Assembly (NCBI RefSeq): GCF_042678485.1
Contig: NZ_JBHTKR010000004.1
Location: forward strand, 248,001-312,000
Source of the DNA: Seohaeicola saemankumensis
Lineage (GTDB): Bacteria > Pseudomonadota > Alphaproteobacteria > Rhodobacterales > Rhodobacteraceae
Length of the DNA: 64,000 nt
Direction of reading: 5' to 3'
This document shows positions 53,737-61,544 of this stretch, one piece after another. Under the pieces are notes generated by a model. That model saw only the letters and a program-made list of their open reading frames with translations. It ran no database searches and was not told the origin of the DNA. How positions within the stretch are numbered: position 1 is the first letter of the stretch; every line of letters starts with the position of its first letter. Both the position numbers and the translations under genes were made by a program.

Positions 53737-54036
53737 TTACCGATTGATCACAACGAGGTCTCCGTCAGGGACCGCCATACCAAACCATTGAACAAATGCA
53801 GATTTATCGAACTGCGCCTACAAAGCCGCTGGATCAAGCACGCCAAAAAGGATATTTCTTTCGTATGCCTGATCCGCATCTGTAGGGAATACCTCTATTG
53901 AGGTTCCTTGCCAGCGGTCGACATCTAACATCAAAACAACGCTCTCAGGATCACGGAGATCAACCGTGCTTTAATCCGGTGCTATGCCGTTTTGGTTTGG
54001 AACCAAGTCTTGTCCAGAAACGGTTTTCCCGCGCCT
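53737..54036 (-). pseudogene. Decayed gene with two in-frame stop codons
   Basis: On the minus strand one frame reads like real protein for about 100 codons, interrupted by TAA at 53973-53971 and TAG at 53820-53818, and closes with TAA at 53739-53737. Readable parts are GKTVSGQDLVPNQNGIAPD, TVDLRDPESVVLMLDVDRWQ, YERNILFGVLDPAAL, and FVQWFGMAVPDGDLVVINR. No start codon is left. I do not recognise the family; the acidic, glycine-rich pattern could come from a secreted or adhesin-like protein. It converges on the Hint gene 14 bases away. Confidence 0.55.
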
Positions 54037-54059
54037 CTACTTATGACGCCACGCGGTAG

Positions 54060-54222
54060 CAACGCTCTCCCCTACATTTCGAGAATGTAAGAGGGCCAAG
54101 TCGGCTTCAGGACTGGCTCCCTCTACGTCTCTGCCCACTCAGGGAGAAAACCCACCCCATCAGGAGGTTGCAGCTATGAGCCCCGGGTGGGGCAAGCCCA
54201 CTTATACACCTGTTTTCTGATA
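54060..54222 (+). other. Structured leader-like block with a 14-codon ORF
   Basis: The stretch contains the arm TACATT/AATGTA around 54072-54089, a second stem of GAGGG with CCCTC around 54091-54123, and a 7-bp stem CCCACCC/GGGTGGG whose loop holds an excellent ribosome site (AGGAGG) and an ATG at 54176. The ORF reads MSPGWGKPTYTPVF and stops at 54220. A long gap without a gene follows, so any regulated gene is not evident. Confidence 0.4.
54176..54220 (+). CDS. 14-codon leader-like peptide
   Basis: A 14-codon frame (MSPGWGKPTYTPVF) begins eight bases after AGGAGG and is enclosed by a predicted hairpin. Proline-rich short peptides can stall ribosomes in leader control. There is no larger gene immediately downstream, so the role is open and it may be a chance frame. 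Confidence 0.3.
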   Translation: MSPGWGKPTYTPVF

Positions 54223-54234
54223 CGTCAACAATAA

Positions 54235-54248
54235 AACAAACGTTTGTT
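54235..54248. repeat. 14-bp perfect palindrome
   Basis: AACAAACGTTTGTT is a perfect inverted repeat in AT-rich DNA. It could be a dimeric repressor operator. Confidence 0.45.
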
Positions 54249-54841
54249 GAATAAAGTTCCAACCCATTCTGTTGACTAAACCCTAACTCGATTTCCTCTC
54301 TCAGTTGCTAGGCTCGAAGTTCAGATGAACTTGCTTCGACATGGGCAGACAAGCTTATGAAACGGCAAAAAATTCAGCTTAGCCTGCTGAACCAGCCTAA
54401 AACCTGACTGATCTCTTCGCGAGATCGACGATCGCAGCGGTCAAATTTTCTGACGTAATTCATATACTTGAACAACTCGACTGACGGCCGGGCTATCAGT
54501 CCGCGTAACTTGCTAAATCCTGATGGTAACTTTGTGAACCAGTCCAGCAAGTTCCCGAACCGCTCTTGGAAGTTGGAAATTTGGGTTATAGTCAAACTTC
54601 CATTTTGGCCTGTTTTGGGGGGTTAGCCTTTAGGTGCTCCCCTCCGATTTTGGCCTGAATCAGCTTTTTAAGTTTTAGGTCTGAACCCAAGGCCAACTTG
54701 ATCTCAAGTTGCTCCAAGTTCATCGAAAACCCAGAGAAAACAAGACTTTGAAATTGCGGGGAACTTGGGACTGTTCACGATGAAGAGCCTGATAGGCCTT
54801 AGGCCGGGTTTAGGTGGGCTTACAAGCTGCGGTCGATCAAG
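54249..54841. other. Gene-poor stretch
   Basis: Nothing here is a convincing gene. A 73-codon minus-strand frame (54374-54595) starts from TTG without a ribosome site. A direct repeat ATTTTGGCCTG occurs at 54602-54612 and 54647-54657. Base composition is AT-rich compared with the core genome, as in decayed or acquired DNA. Confidence 0.5.
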
Positions 54842-55057
54842 GTGGCCCAGCGTATGCTCAGGGATCACCCTCTGCGTGCCCTCATAGCCTCTGCTGGCTC
54901 ACCGCTGGTGCCCCAGATCCCAAGGGTGGATGTGGGCTCGCCGGTCTCGGACAACGCCCTGAGCGTCATTGCTGAGGGCCGTGCGGGCTATACCATCGGG
55001 CCGGGGATGCTGTTCTCAGCGCCAGGTCTGCACCCGGTCCTTGGCATGATGTATTGA
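54842..55057 (+). CDS. Short frame, probably the tail of a lost gene
   Basis: A 71-codon frame reads AQRMLRDHPLRALIAS and ends LFSAPGLHPVLGMMY. The same frame continues as protein-like sequence upstream of its GTG start for about 14 codons (AGFRWAYKLRSIK). This suggests the C-terminal end of a longer protein whose start is missing. I do not recognise the family. Confidence 0.3.
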   Translation: MAQRMLRDHPLRALIASAGSPLVPQIPRVDVGSPVSDNALSVIAEGRAGYTIGPGMLFSAPGLHPVLGMMY

Positions 55058-55111
55058 GGGGATTGCACCACATAAAAAACTCCTCGGCAGCCTGGCTCAC
55101 CTTTAGATTGA

Positions 55112-55381
55112 ATGGTAATCGAGGAATGCTACTCTGCGGGTTGTCCGGGCGGGCGGTTCGTCAGGTTGTTCAAAGGTGTTGCCTCTGCGGCCCAAAGCCT
55201 TTTCGGCAGAAAAAATGAGTTGGATCTGGATGAGAGCCCTCTTCTTCCTTTGTTTCGTCCTGCTGGTGCTCACCTTTGCGTGGATTTCTTCAGGCTGATT
55301 GCTTTAGCCAAGGAAACCCGCAGAATTTCATATGCAGATTTCAAGGCCAGGCTGATCGTCTATAATTATTCAATCGACTAG
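55112..55381 (+). CDS. Hypothetical protein of 89 residues
   Basis: The frame reads MVIEECYSAGCPGG and ends YADFKARLIVYNYSID. No clear Shine-Dalgarno site precedes it, and no known motif is visible. The middle part (LDLDESPLLPLFRPAGAHL) has a protein-like composition, so it could be real or a remnant. Confidence 0.3.
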   Translation: MVIEECYSAGCPGGRFVRLFKGVASAAQSLFGRKNELDLDESPLLPLFRPAGAHLCVDFFRLIALAKETRRISYADFKARLIVYNYSID

Positions 55382-55688
55382 GTCTGAAGGAGCCGAGAAG
55401 ACGCGCGAAAACGAGCAGCAGACGAATTGCCTACTGTTTTTGGGCCGCGCAGATGCTGCATGATTGTCTTTTCGGGCCGCTTCTGGCTGGCGAATTAAGC
55501 CGGCCTGGAGCCGATGTTCCCAGAGAGAACTTTAGATCAAAAAACGAAAGACAGATGGAAATGGCACCCACCGGTCTTTCAAAGATGATCCGTCACCGTG
55601 CTCGTATGAAGCTGCCTCGGGTCAGATCTATTGGTATCTAGGCAGAGCCGCTGCTGTGCAGGGTCATCTACCTCAATCAGCCATTGCC
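55382..55688. other. Gene-poor stretch with a possible repeat-protein remnant
   Basis: The 307 bases contain no convincing gene. One plus-strand frame from about 55550 to 55730 reads EAASGQIYWYLGRAAAVQG, which loosely resembles a tetratricopeptide repeat, and it runs into the opposite-strand gene at 55689. Confidence 0.3.
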
Positions 55689-56051
55689 TTAATTCGTCGG
55701 GGTTGCTTGAACCTGTGCAATCATAGCCCGTATCTGCGATGGCGTTAGACCGAGTGGTGCATGTAGGTCCGGCCGGCCGAGTACCTGCGTCAGTGTATCC
55801 ACCGTACGGGCCTTGAACGGTCCGGTCATTGTCGACGGTGGATTGTTGATGACGACCGAGGCCAAGGCCTGTGCTGCCCGCGCCTGTGTCGGCGTCACCG
55901 TATTGATAATCGTGACAGGCGGCGGTGCCGGTGGGGGGGCAGGAACGACAGGTGTGGGCGAGGCTGGCTTGGAGCCAGCAAATGCGCCTGTCGCGCCCAG
56001 CGAAATTGCAGCGGCAAAAGCCACGATGTGGAAGATGCTTTTTTGGGTCAT
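55689..56051 (-). CDS. Small secreted proline-rich protein
   Basis: The 120-residue protein starts MTQKSIFHIVAFAAAISLGA with a signal peptide ending at about AFAG. A proline-rich linker (PTPVVPAPPPAPPPVT) leads to a helical C-terminal part (QARAAQALASVVINNPPS, TLTQVLGRPD). The ATG lies one base after the stop of the beta-barrel gene, so the two are translated together. No domain is recognised. It may be a periplasmic partner of its neighbour. Confidence 0.65.
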   Translation of the reverse strand: MTQKSIFHIVAFAAAISLGATGAFAGSKPASPTPVVPAPPPAPPPVTIINTVTPTQARAAQALASVVINNPPSTMTGPFKARTVDTLTQVLGRPDLHAPLGLTPSQIRAMIAQVQATPTN

Positions 56052-56052
56052 G

Positions 56053-56847
56053 TCAGCGTCCAAACAGGTTGAAGGAATAGCCAAGGTCGATGCCAAACAC
56101 TGCATCATCGCCCTCGTCGAGGTCACGCAGCGAGAAGTTAACGGAAGCTCCTTGAAGCGCGGAAGGGAAATAGCTGGCCCCAATAATTGGCGACTCGCCT
56201 ACGACGCCTGCGCTCACGGCCCAGTCAGGTGCCAAGCTCAGGCCGAAGCCCGCGATGAGCCCGGTGTCGCCATCACGCGTCAGGCTTGAGCCTGCGCCAA
56301 TTGTCGCCATGACCGGCCGACCGTTGATGCTATAAACAAAACTGGCAGTGGCAGTCCCGGACACGTCGTTGTCTTTTGAGTCACCCCATCCTTCGATGTC
56401 GGAAACAGTCACGGCAACCGAACCAGTACCTCCAGCGAAAGAAAATTGACGGTTTGCGCCCACGGTAAAGAAACCTGACTCACCGAAGTTGCGAAACGAT
56501 GTGTTCACGACGCCGAACTCGAGGGCTACCGCATTGACAGGGTCGCCAAAGCCCACCGAAAAGGCTGTGGAAGCATCGAAGCGTGTGCTATCTGGGTCAC
56601 CGCGCTCAGGACCATAACTTCCCGAGAAGGATAAAGAGGCGGTACCGTTCGAAAGTCCGAAGCCCGAGGGAACCGCGGCGATACCAGCCCGCCTGCGAAC
56701 GTCGCTCGAAAACGTCTCTCCAGCGAGTGCAGCCTCCAGCTCCATCACAAGTGGCTCAAGCTCTGCCTCTGTCTGCGCCTGGGCGGAACACGCGAGAAAA
56801 GCTGCGGTAATCGCAGTACTTGCATACAGTTTTTTGAATACGATCAT
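56053..56847 (-). CDS. Outer-membrane beta-barrel-like protein
   Basis: The 264-residue protein has a signal peptide (MIVFKKLYASTAITAAFLAC to SAQA) and then a short helical stretch (AELEPLVMELEAALAGETFSS). The rest is a repetitive amphipathic beta pattern with aromatic girdles: FSGSYGPERGD, FSVGFGDPVNAVALEFGVVN, FSFAGGTGSVAVTVSD, FGIDLGYSFNLFGR. Such a pattern ending in alternating aromatics is typical of a small outer-membrane porin or adhesin barrel. The family is not recognised. It is followed by the proline-rich secreted protein in the same operon. Confidence 0.65.
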   Translation of the reverse strand: MIVFKKLYASTAITAAFLACSAQAQTEAELEPLVMELEAALAGETFSSDVRRRAGIAAVPSGFGLSNGTASLSFSGSYGPERGDPDSTRFDASTAFSVGFGDPVNAVALEFGVVNTSFRNFGESGFFTVGANRQFSFAGGTGSVAVTVSDIEGWGDSKDNDVSGTATASFVYSINGRPVMATIGAGSSLTRDGDTGLIAGFGLSLAPDWAVSAGVVGESPIIGASYFPSALQGASVNFSLRDLDEGDDAVFGIDLGYSFNLFGR

Positions 56848-57159
56848 TATCTACACCTATGTCTTTCTGCTCGTTGTCATGGGCATTTGAAGTGCCGCGT
56901 TATTTGAGAATACAGTGGCACTCTGTCGGTCAAAAAATCAACCAACTTAGTCAACCTAAAAGCGAAACGTTCTGAAAATGTGTTCCCTAGGCTACCCTTT
57001 AATCGATTCGAACAGTCGGCTCTGACAGATCGTAAAACGAGCAGGCTTGCGGCGACCTTTGCATTCTAGGAGGTTGGACATTTGCTCAAGGTCAGCGTGA
57101 TCGCTTTGATCCGACCGTTAAGGTTGCAGTGTGAGCCTGTATTGGCCGGCATCCCCCAA
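56848..57159. other. 312-base intergenic region
   Basis: No gene is visible. It would hold the promoter of the beta-barrel operon. A stem of AGTGCC and GGCACT (about 56889-56922) lies near that gene's start. Confidence 0.4.
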
Positions 57160-57552
57160 CTAGCGTATCTCGTCCCGATGGCCTTTCTGTGGCCGAAGTA
57201 GAAGTTTGGCAAGAACACGTCCGACAACCAGTCCAAACAAAGCGCCGATAATATCTGCAATCAAATCACCCCAGGTTGCGGAACGGCCCACACTTGGTTG
57301 GATGACTTCGATGACGCCTCCAAACAGAATGGCGAAGACCAGCACCTGTCCTGAAAGACGAATATGAAGAAGAGCACTGGGAAAGGTCAGGGCGGCAAAG
57401 GCGATCAGATGATAGAGTTTGTCGCTATCCTTGCCGATAATCTCGGGTCCGGTCATAGGCGTCAGTGTCAGTCCTGCAATCGCGAGCGCGATGATCACGG
57501 TTGAAACCAAGGCCAATCGAAAGCGGATTTGAGCGCTACGCATATTTTCCAT
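57160..57552 (-). CDS. VanZ-like membrane protein
   Basis: The 130-residue protein has three to four membrane segments (VIIALAIAGLTLTPM, FAALTFPSALL, QVLVFAILFGGVIEVIQP, ADIIGALFGLVVGRVLAKLL). The motif KDSDKLYHLIAFAALTF followed by GGVIEVIQPSVGRSATWGD is the VanZ signature, in which H and the E/Q pair are conserved. In resistance operons VanZ confers teicoplanin tolerance; in most genomes its role is unknown. Here it lies among exopolysaccharide genes, where it is often found. The start at 57552 (MENMRSAQIRF) has GGGAA upstream. Confidence 0.8.
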   Translation of the reverse strand: MENMRSAQIRFRLALVSTVIIALAIAGLTLTPMTGPEIIGKDSDKLYHLIAFAALTFPSALLHIRLSGQVLVFAILFGGVIEVIQPSVGRSATWGDLIADIIGALFGLVVGRVLAKLLLRPQKGHRDEIR

Positions 57553-57743
57553 CAAGTTCCCGCATGTCACCGTGATACTGATTTCTGACATTGAAGCACC
57601 ATCGACGTGAAAAGCGCATAGTCTGCATGTAGAAGGCAGCTATGCGGATGCCATTTTCGAGGCCGGGTTAAATCTCCCTACCCCGAAACTTTGGGCGCAG
57701 CCTTCCCCTTGTCATGATGCTTGGTTCGCGATGACAGGCTTGA

Positions 57744-57920
57744 TTACTGAAAAATCCAGTTGATCACCCCGACGAATACAGCTGCCAACATCCAGATGAT
57801 AAAGACCTCGTGCAAGGTTTGGAGGCTGGTATAGCGGACCCACAACGGGTCGGACTTGGTAAAGGCCATCAAAGTATAGACGCAAGCACCGGTTCCGGTG
57901 ATGCTGCGAAATCCGAGCAT
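57744..57920 (-). CDS. Small membrane protein of 58 residues
   Basis: The frame starts at 57920 with GAGG seven bases upstream and reads MLGFRSITGTGACVYTLMAF. It contains a long C-terminal hydrophobic segment (EVFIIWMLAAVFVGVINWIF). It has good ribosome signals and a coherent single-pass membrane pattern. I do not recognise the family. It precedes the VanZ-like gene on the same strand but is separated by 190 bases. Confidence 0.6.
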   Translation of the reverse strand: MLGFRSITGTGACVYTLMAFTKSDPLWVRYTSLQTLHEVFIIWMLAAVFVGVINWIFQ

Positions 57921-58198
57921 TTACTAACCTCATGTTAAAAAATCATTTTTTCAAAGTCTGTCGAATAAAACGGCAAGCACTCAAACTGCGCAAATCTTAC
58001 CCGAAAGTATATGCGACTTCCGGAAATGCACAACTTTATCGTGCATGTCAGGAGGAAAAACGAGTACACCGACCAAAATCTAATCGTGTACAGAGGACTC
58101 GGACCAATTCGACCGCAAGTCTTTTACGGGACCACGCATCCAGATCCACAGACTTAAGGGCCATCAAAGAATTGCGCGAATGTGGCGGGAATTGAAAT

Positions 58199-58957
58199 TC
58201 AGAGCATCTTGCGCATTGCGCTCTTTGTCTCGGGCCCGAACCAGCGCCGGTCGCTGTCTTGCTTGAGATGTTCCATGCCAGCCTTGATCACCGCGATGGC
58301 TGGCCCGCGCATCTGGGCTTTGACCCGGGCATATGTGGCCCCCGGGATCTCGGCCAGTTCGCGGGCCTTGGCGACGGCGGCGTCCTTCACTTCCTTGGCT
58401 TCGCAGACGTAATCGATAATGCCCTCTGCAGCGGCATCGGTGGCAGACATGGGCTGCCCGGTTAGCATCAGCCGGCGCAGGCTGTTCGGGTCAAGCGTGG
58501 CCCGCGCGATCTCGAGGGGGCCCACCGGGAAATCGGCGCCCACCCGCACTTCGGCCAGGCCGAATTTCGCATTGGATCCTGACACCCTCCAATCCGCGGC
58601 CAGAACGAAGAAAAATCCACCTGCGATAGCCGATCCGGTGATAGCCGCCACCAAGGGCTTGGGAAAAGCGAATTGGGTGAGAAACCCGATATTGAGAGCA
58701 TCGACGATGGCATTTTCGGCCGCACGGTCGAATGCCTGGGCCTCTCTGAGGTCAAGACCGGCAGAGTAGACCTTGAACGCGCTGCTGAGGACTACAGCGC
58801 GCACGGTCTGATCGGCGGCTAGTTCTTCTAGCGCGGATGCAAATTGCATCAGGAACGATGCGGTCAGCGCATTAACTGGCGCGCGGTTCAAAACAACCTC
58901 AACCAAGCCCTCTCCCAGGTCTTTCCGTATGATCTGAGCAGACTCTGTATCAGGCAT
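58199..58957 (-). CDS. Enoyl-CoA hydratase/isomerase family protein
   Basis: The 252-residue protein has the crotonase fold. The oxyanion-hole segments are SSAFKVYSAGLDLREA (residues 58-73) and the second, GSAIAGGFFFVLAADWRV (108-125). Glu-rich catalytic residues follow (GLAEVRVGADFPVGPLEIAR). The pattern SAGLDLRE resembles 3,2-trans-enoyl-CoA isomerases (dodecenoyl-CoA isomerase), which shift double bonds in fatty-acid breakdown. The hydratase glutamates are not both present, so isomerase activity is the better guess. It stands alone, without beta-oxidation genes nearby. Confidence 0.85.
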   Translation of the reverse strand: MPDTESAQIIRKDLGEGLVEVVLNRAPVNALTASFLMQFASALEELAADQTVRAVVLSSAFKVYSAGLDLREAQAFDRAAENAIVDALNIGFLTQFAFPKPLVAAITGSAIAGGFFFVLAADWRVSGSNAKFGLAEVRVGADFPVGPLEIARATLDPNSLRRLMLTGQPMSATDAAAEGIIDYVCEAKEVKDAAVAKARELAEIPGATYARVKAQMRGPAIAVIKAGMEHLKQDSDRRWFGPETKSAMRKML

Positions 58958-59014
58958 TTGCCTCTCCCTGCGGCATGAGCGCCGCGATGACTGCGAGTGA
59001 AGAACGAGTTCAGC

Positions 59015-59471
59015 TTACTGTCTTTTCCAGAACTGGAAAATACTAGCCACAATTGTCGCTATGGCGTCAGCAGCTTCGGCCAGAGCCTCTTGCAATCTCT
59101 GCTGCGTCATCCCCATCAGAGAGTTGCCATTGTCGTCCATCAGATGCGCGCAACAATCTGGTTTACCAGATACACATCAGTGCCGGTCTCCGTAAGTCTC
59201 AGCCATTATTTGAGACGTAGGGCAACAGCCTGCATAACGCCCTCACACCAATCCATCGCAATCACATGGCCTTCATGGGCCTGCCAGAAGATGGGTTCGA
59301 CTATTGTGGGATCAGCCACCAAGTCTTGAGCAATTCCCATGTGGAGGTCAGCTATGTTGCTCAGAACTAAGCGAGGGACAGACTCTGGGTCTCCACCGAT
59401 TGCCAAGGGCATCCATTCTTCGGATGGGATGGTCACCGTGGAGCAGATGACACCATACAGAAAGCCATCCA
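59015..59471 (-). pseudogene. Broken UPF0149 (YecA/YgfB family) gene
   Basis: On the minus strand the sequence runs ADLDGFLYGVICSTVTIPS, then EEWMPLAIGGDPES, FWQAHEGHVIAMDWCEG and VMQAVALRLK. An in-frame TAA then interrupts it (59208-59206). The same frame goes on as WLRLTETGTDVYLVNQIVARI to a TGA. A shift of frame continues it as MDDNGNSLMGMTQQRLQEAL, ending IFQFWKRQ with a TAA at 59017-59015. These are the consecutive blocks of a UPF0149 protein. The first 20 to 40 residues are missing, cut where the IS5 remnant begins. Two stops, a frameshift and a truncation make it inactive. Confidence 0.8.
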
Positions 59472-59828
59472 GGTCAGCAACTATACTGGTGCAGCCGCGC
59501 TGCTAAGTAGCCTGCCCGAGGCCGACTGTGCGCCAGTTGACCTAGGCTATGATGTGGATCGCTTCCGCGATGTCTTGAAAACAAGAGCCTCAGGTTCTGC
59601 ATCCCGGGCCAGTAGCCCCCCCGGCAAGCCCGTCAAGTAAGACACGTCCCGCCAAAAACGTTGCGACCGGATCGATACCATGTTCGGCCGGCCAAAGGAT
59701 TGGCGGTGGGTGGCTACCCTTTACGACACTTGTCTGGAAGTCTTCCTGTCCGCTGTCGCTCTTACCTTAGCGGTCACGCTTTGGTTTGGAGGCCGGACTC
59801 TAGGCCGTTGGGCATTTTTGCAACAACC
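59468..59828 (+). mobile_element. IS5-family transposase remnant
   Basis: One plus-strand frame reads QVSNYTGAAALLSSLPEADC, then DLGYDVDRFRDVLKTR, a TAA at 59638-59640, and FGRPKDWRWVATLYDTCLEV and FLSAVALTLAVTLWF. These match the last 110 residues of IS5-family transposases (IS427 group), which typically have DRGYDADWFR and FGRLKDWRRVATRYDRCP. The DDE glutamate region (RIEIMFGR in active relatives) reads RIDTMFGR, so the glutamate appears replaced by aspartate. The right end may be the GGCATTTTTGCAACAA sequence near 59811-59826. The left two thirds of the element is missing. Confidence 0.75.
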
Positions 59829-59943
59829 TAAAGATTAAAAATCTTTTCATATACAACCCAGAGGAATCCTTGATAGAGAATTCCTAGTAGGCACTCTCTC
59901 CTTTGAAACAAACAATTTCAATATCAATTCAATATTTAGCATC

Positions 59944-61191
59944 ATGATTCAAGGCAAAACATATACTTTTGACATCAGACTTCCTACGAAATGGTTTCTG
60001 ATTATCTCAATGATTCTTCTTATATCTTTTACCGCGGTTGAATTCGCTGCTCCAGAACTATTGGGAAAACCAGTAGCGTTCGTAGATTTCCATGTATTCC
60101 ATTTAGTAGGTGATTACGTCAGTCAGGGAATTGCAGTGCAAGCCTATAACTTCGATGCTTTCCAATCGCATCAAAATATTTTGAATCCCGGCGAAGAAGG
60201 CTTCATGCCTTGGACCTATCCACCGCAGTTCAATCTTTTGATGGCAGTACTGGCTCCATTGCCGCTTTGGCTCGCTTATCTTCTGTTCACGTCATTAAGT
60301 TTGGGAGTTTTCTTGTTTGTTCTGCGCAAGCTGGATGAAGATAATTTCTTCTTGCTACTGATTTTCGTGCTTCCAGTTATTTTTGTCACAATTCGCTGCG
60401 GTCAGAATGGCTTTTTGACTGCGTCGCTGATCGGAATATTCTGCTTGCTGTTGCTTAAAAATAAGGACTCGGCCGGGCTTCCCCTTGGGTTAATGGCCAT
60501 CAAGCCGCATTTGGTATTTGGAATTGCTATTCTTGTCCTATTAAGGAAAAAAGTCGGCGTACTCGCTATAGCAGTGGTTGTTACAAGCTTGGCTGCTGTA
60601 TCTTCAAGCATTGTACTCGGCGAAGAAATTTGGCTCGCCTTTTTAAAGAGCGCTGCAGATTCAAGCACATTTCTAAGAGAAGCCCAGTATCCATTGTTTC
60701 GGATGACTTCGGTGTATGCTTGGATACGCAGTTGGGGTTTTGAGGCAAACGTCGCATTTGCTGCGCAAATTGTAACAGCTGTGGTTGCGATTGGTGGAGT
60801 TGTTTGGGTACATTTCAACGGTTGGGAAACTCGCCGTATACTCGGTTTAGCCGTTCTGGCGTCGCTTTCGATAAGCCCATACAAATATGACTATGACCTG
60901 TGCAGCCTCGCAATTGCGCTTGCGCTTCTGATGCCGGATATTGCGCGTTTTGCAAGTCGCAGCGAGATGATTGCGCTTGCTTGTGCATCATGGCTTGCTA
61001 CGGGGTCGGGAATGATTGTTTACGCTCTACCTAAGAAGACTATTGCGAGCCTTGAAACCTGGACACAGGTCGGGGTGGTGCCGTCAGTTGGCGGAATATT
61101 TTTCCTTGGGGTTGCTGGCTTGCTGATCCGATTGGCAAAGGAAGGACAGCGTAATTCTGTTGATCACAACCTTATGGCTTCTAAGGTTTAA
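59944..61191 (+). CDS. GT87-like (DUF2029) integral membrane glycosyltransferase
   Basis: The 415-residue protein has about ten membrane segments. The first exterior loop carries VDFHVFHLVGDYVSQG and the motif FMPWTYPPQFNLLMAVLAPLP, which match the DUF2029/GT87 polyprenyl-phosphate-dependent mannosyltransferases. Later, GLMAIKPHLVFGIAIL and SISPYKYDYDLCSLAIALALL are also typical. These enzymes use lipid-linked sugars on the outer side of the membrane. The gene is visibly more AT-rich than the core genome and lies after the IS remnant, a sign of separate acquisition. It stands alone. Confidence 0.82.
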   Translation: MIQGKTYTFDIRLPTKWFLIISMILLISFTAVEFAAPELLGKPVAFVDFHVFHLVGDYVSQGIAVQAYNFDAFQSHQNILNPGEEGFMPWTYPPQFNLLMAVLAPLPLWLAYLLFTSLSLGVFLFVLRKLDEDNFFLLLIFVLPVIFVTIRCGQNGFLTASLIGIFCLLLLKNKDSAGLPLGLMAIKPHLVFGIAILVLLRKKVGVLAIAVVVTSLAAVSSSIVLGEEIWLAFLKSAADSSTFLREAQYPLFRMTSVYAWIRSWGFEANVAFAAQIVTAVVAIGGVVWVHFNGWETRRILGLAVLASLSISPYKYDYDLCSLAIALALLMPDIARFASRSEMIALACASWLATGSGMIVYALPKKTIASLETWTQVGVVPSVGGIFFLGVAGLLIRLAKEGQRNSVDHNLMASKV

Positions 61192-61544
61192 GGATTAGAC
61201 ACAGAAGCCCATTTCCCTACTGTTCGTCGTCTCACAGGCGCCATGCTTAGTTCTAGCGAAATAGGTTGCCAGTTTCGTCGTGGACGGTCAGCTTGCCAAA
61301 ACTCTGGTTCAAGTATCGGCGTCCCTTCCTCGGTTTTCCCTGATCAAAGTTTCACTCGCATTGAGCTTTGAAGGGGGCGAACATAGCCGCGGAGTGACCG
61401 CCCTCTTTAACTTTGAATGAGAGCACCGACACCAATACCACCTTCTGCGCAACCGAGCGGGTGCTCTATAAATAATGTGATCGCTTGCGACATCCTCGAA
61501 CCCTAACATCAATCTGGGATGCGTTGAGAACCAAACTCTGAAGC
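61192..61544. other. 353-base intergenic region
   Basis: No gene is visible. An inverted repeat GAGCACC/GGTGCTC encloses about 30 bases near 61420-61466. A minus-strand stretch around 61260-61350 reads GKPRKGRRYLNQSFGKLTVH between stops and may be a remnant of unknown origin. Confidence 0.35.

Noticed and set aside
57932..58195. 87-codon plus-strand frame
   Set aside because: The lysine- and arginine-rich composition is unlike a protein, and it overlaps the promoter area of the 58-residue gene.
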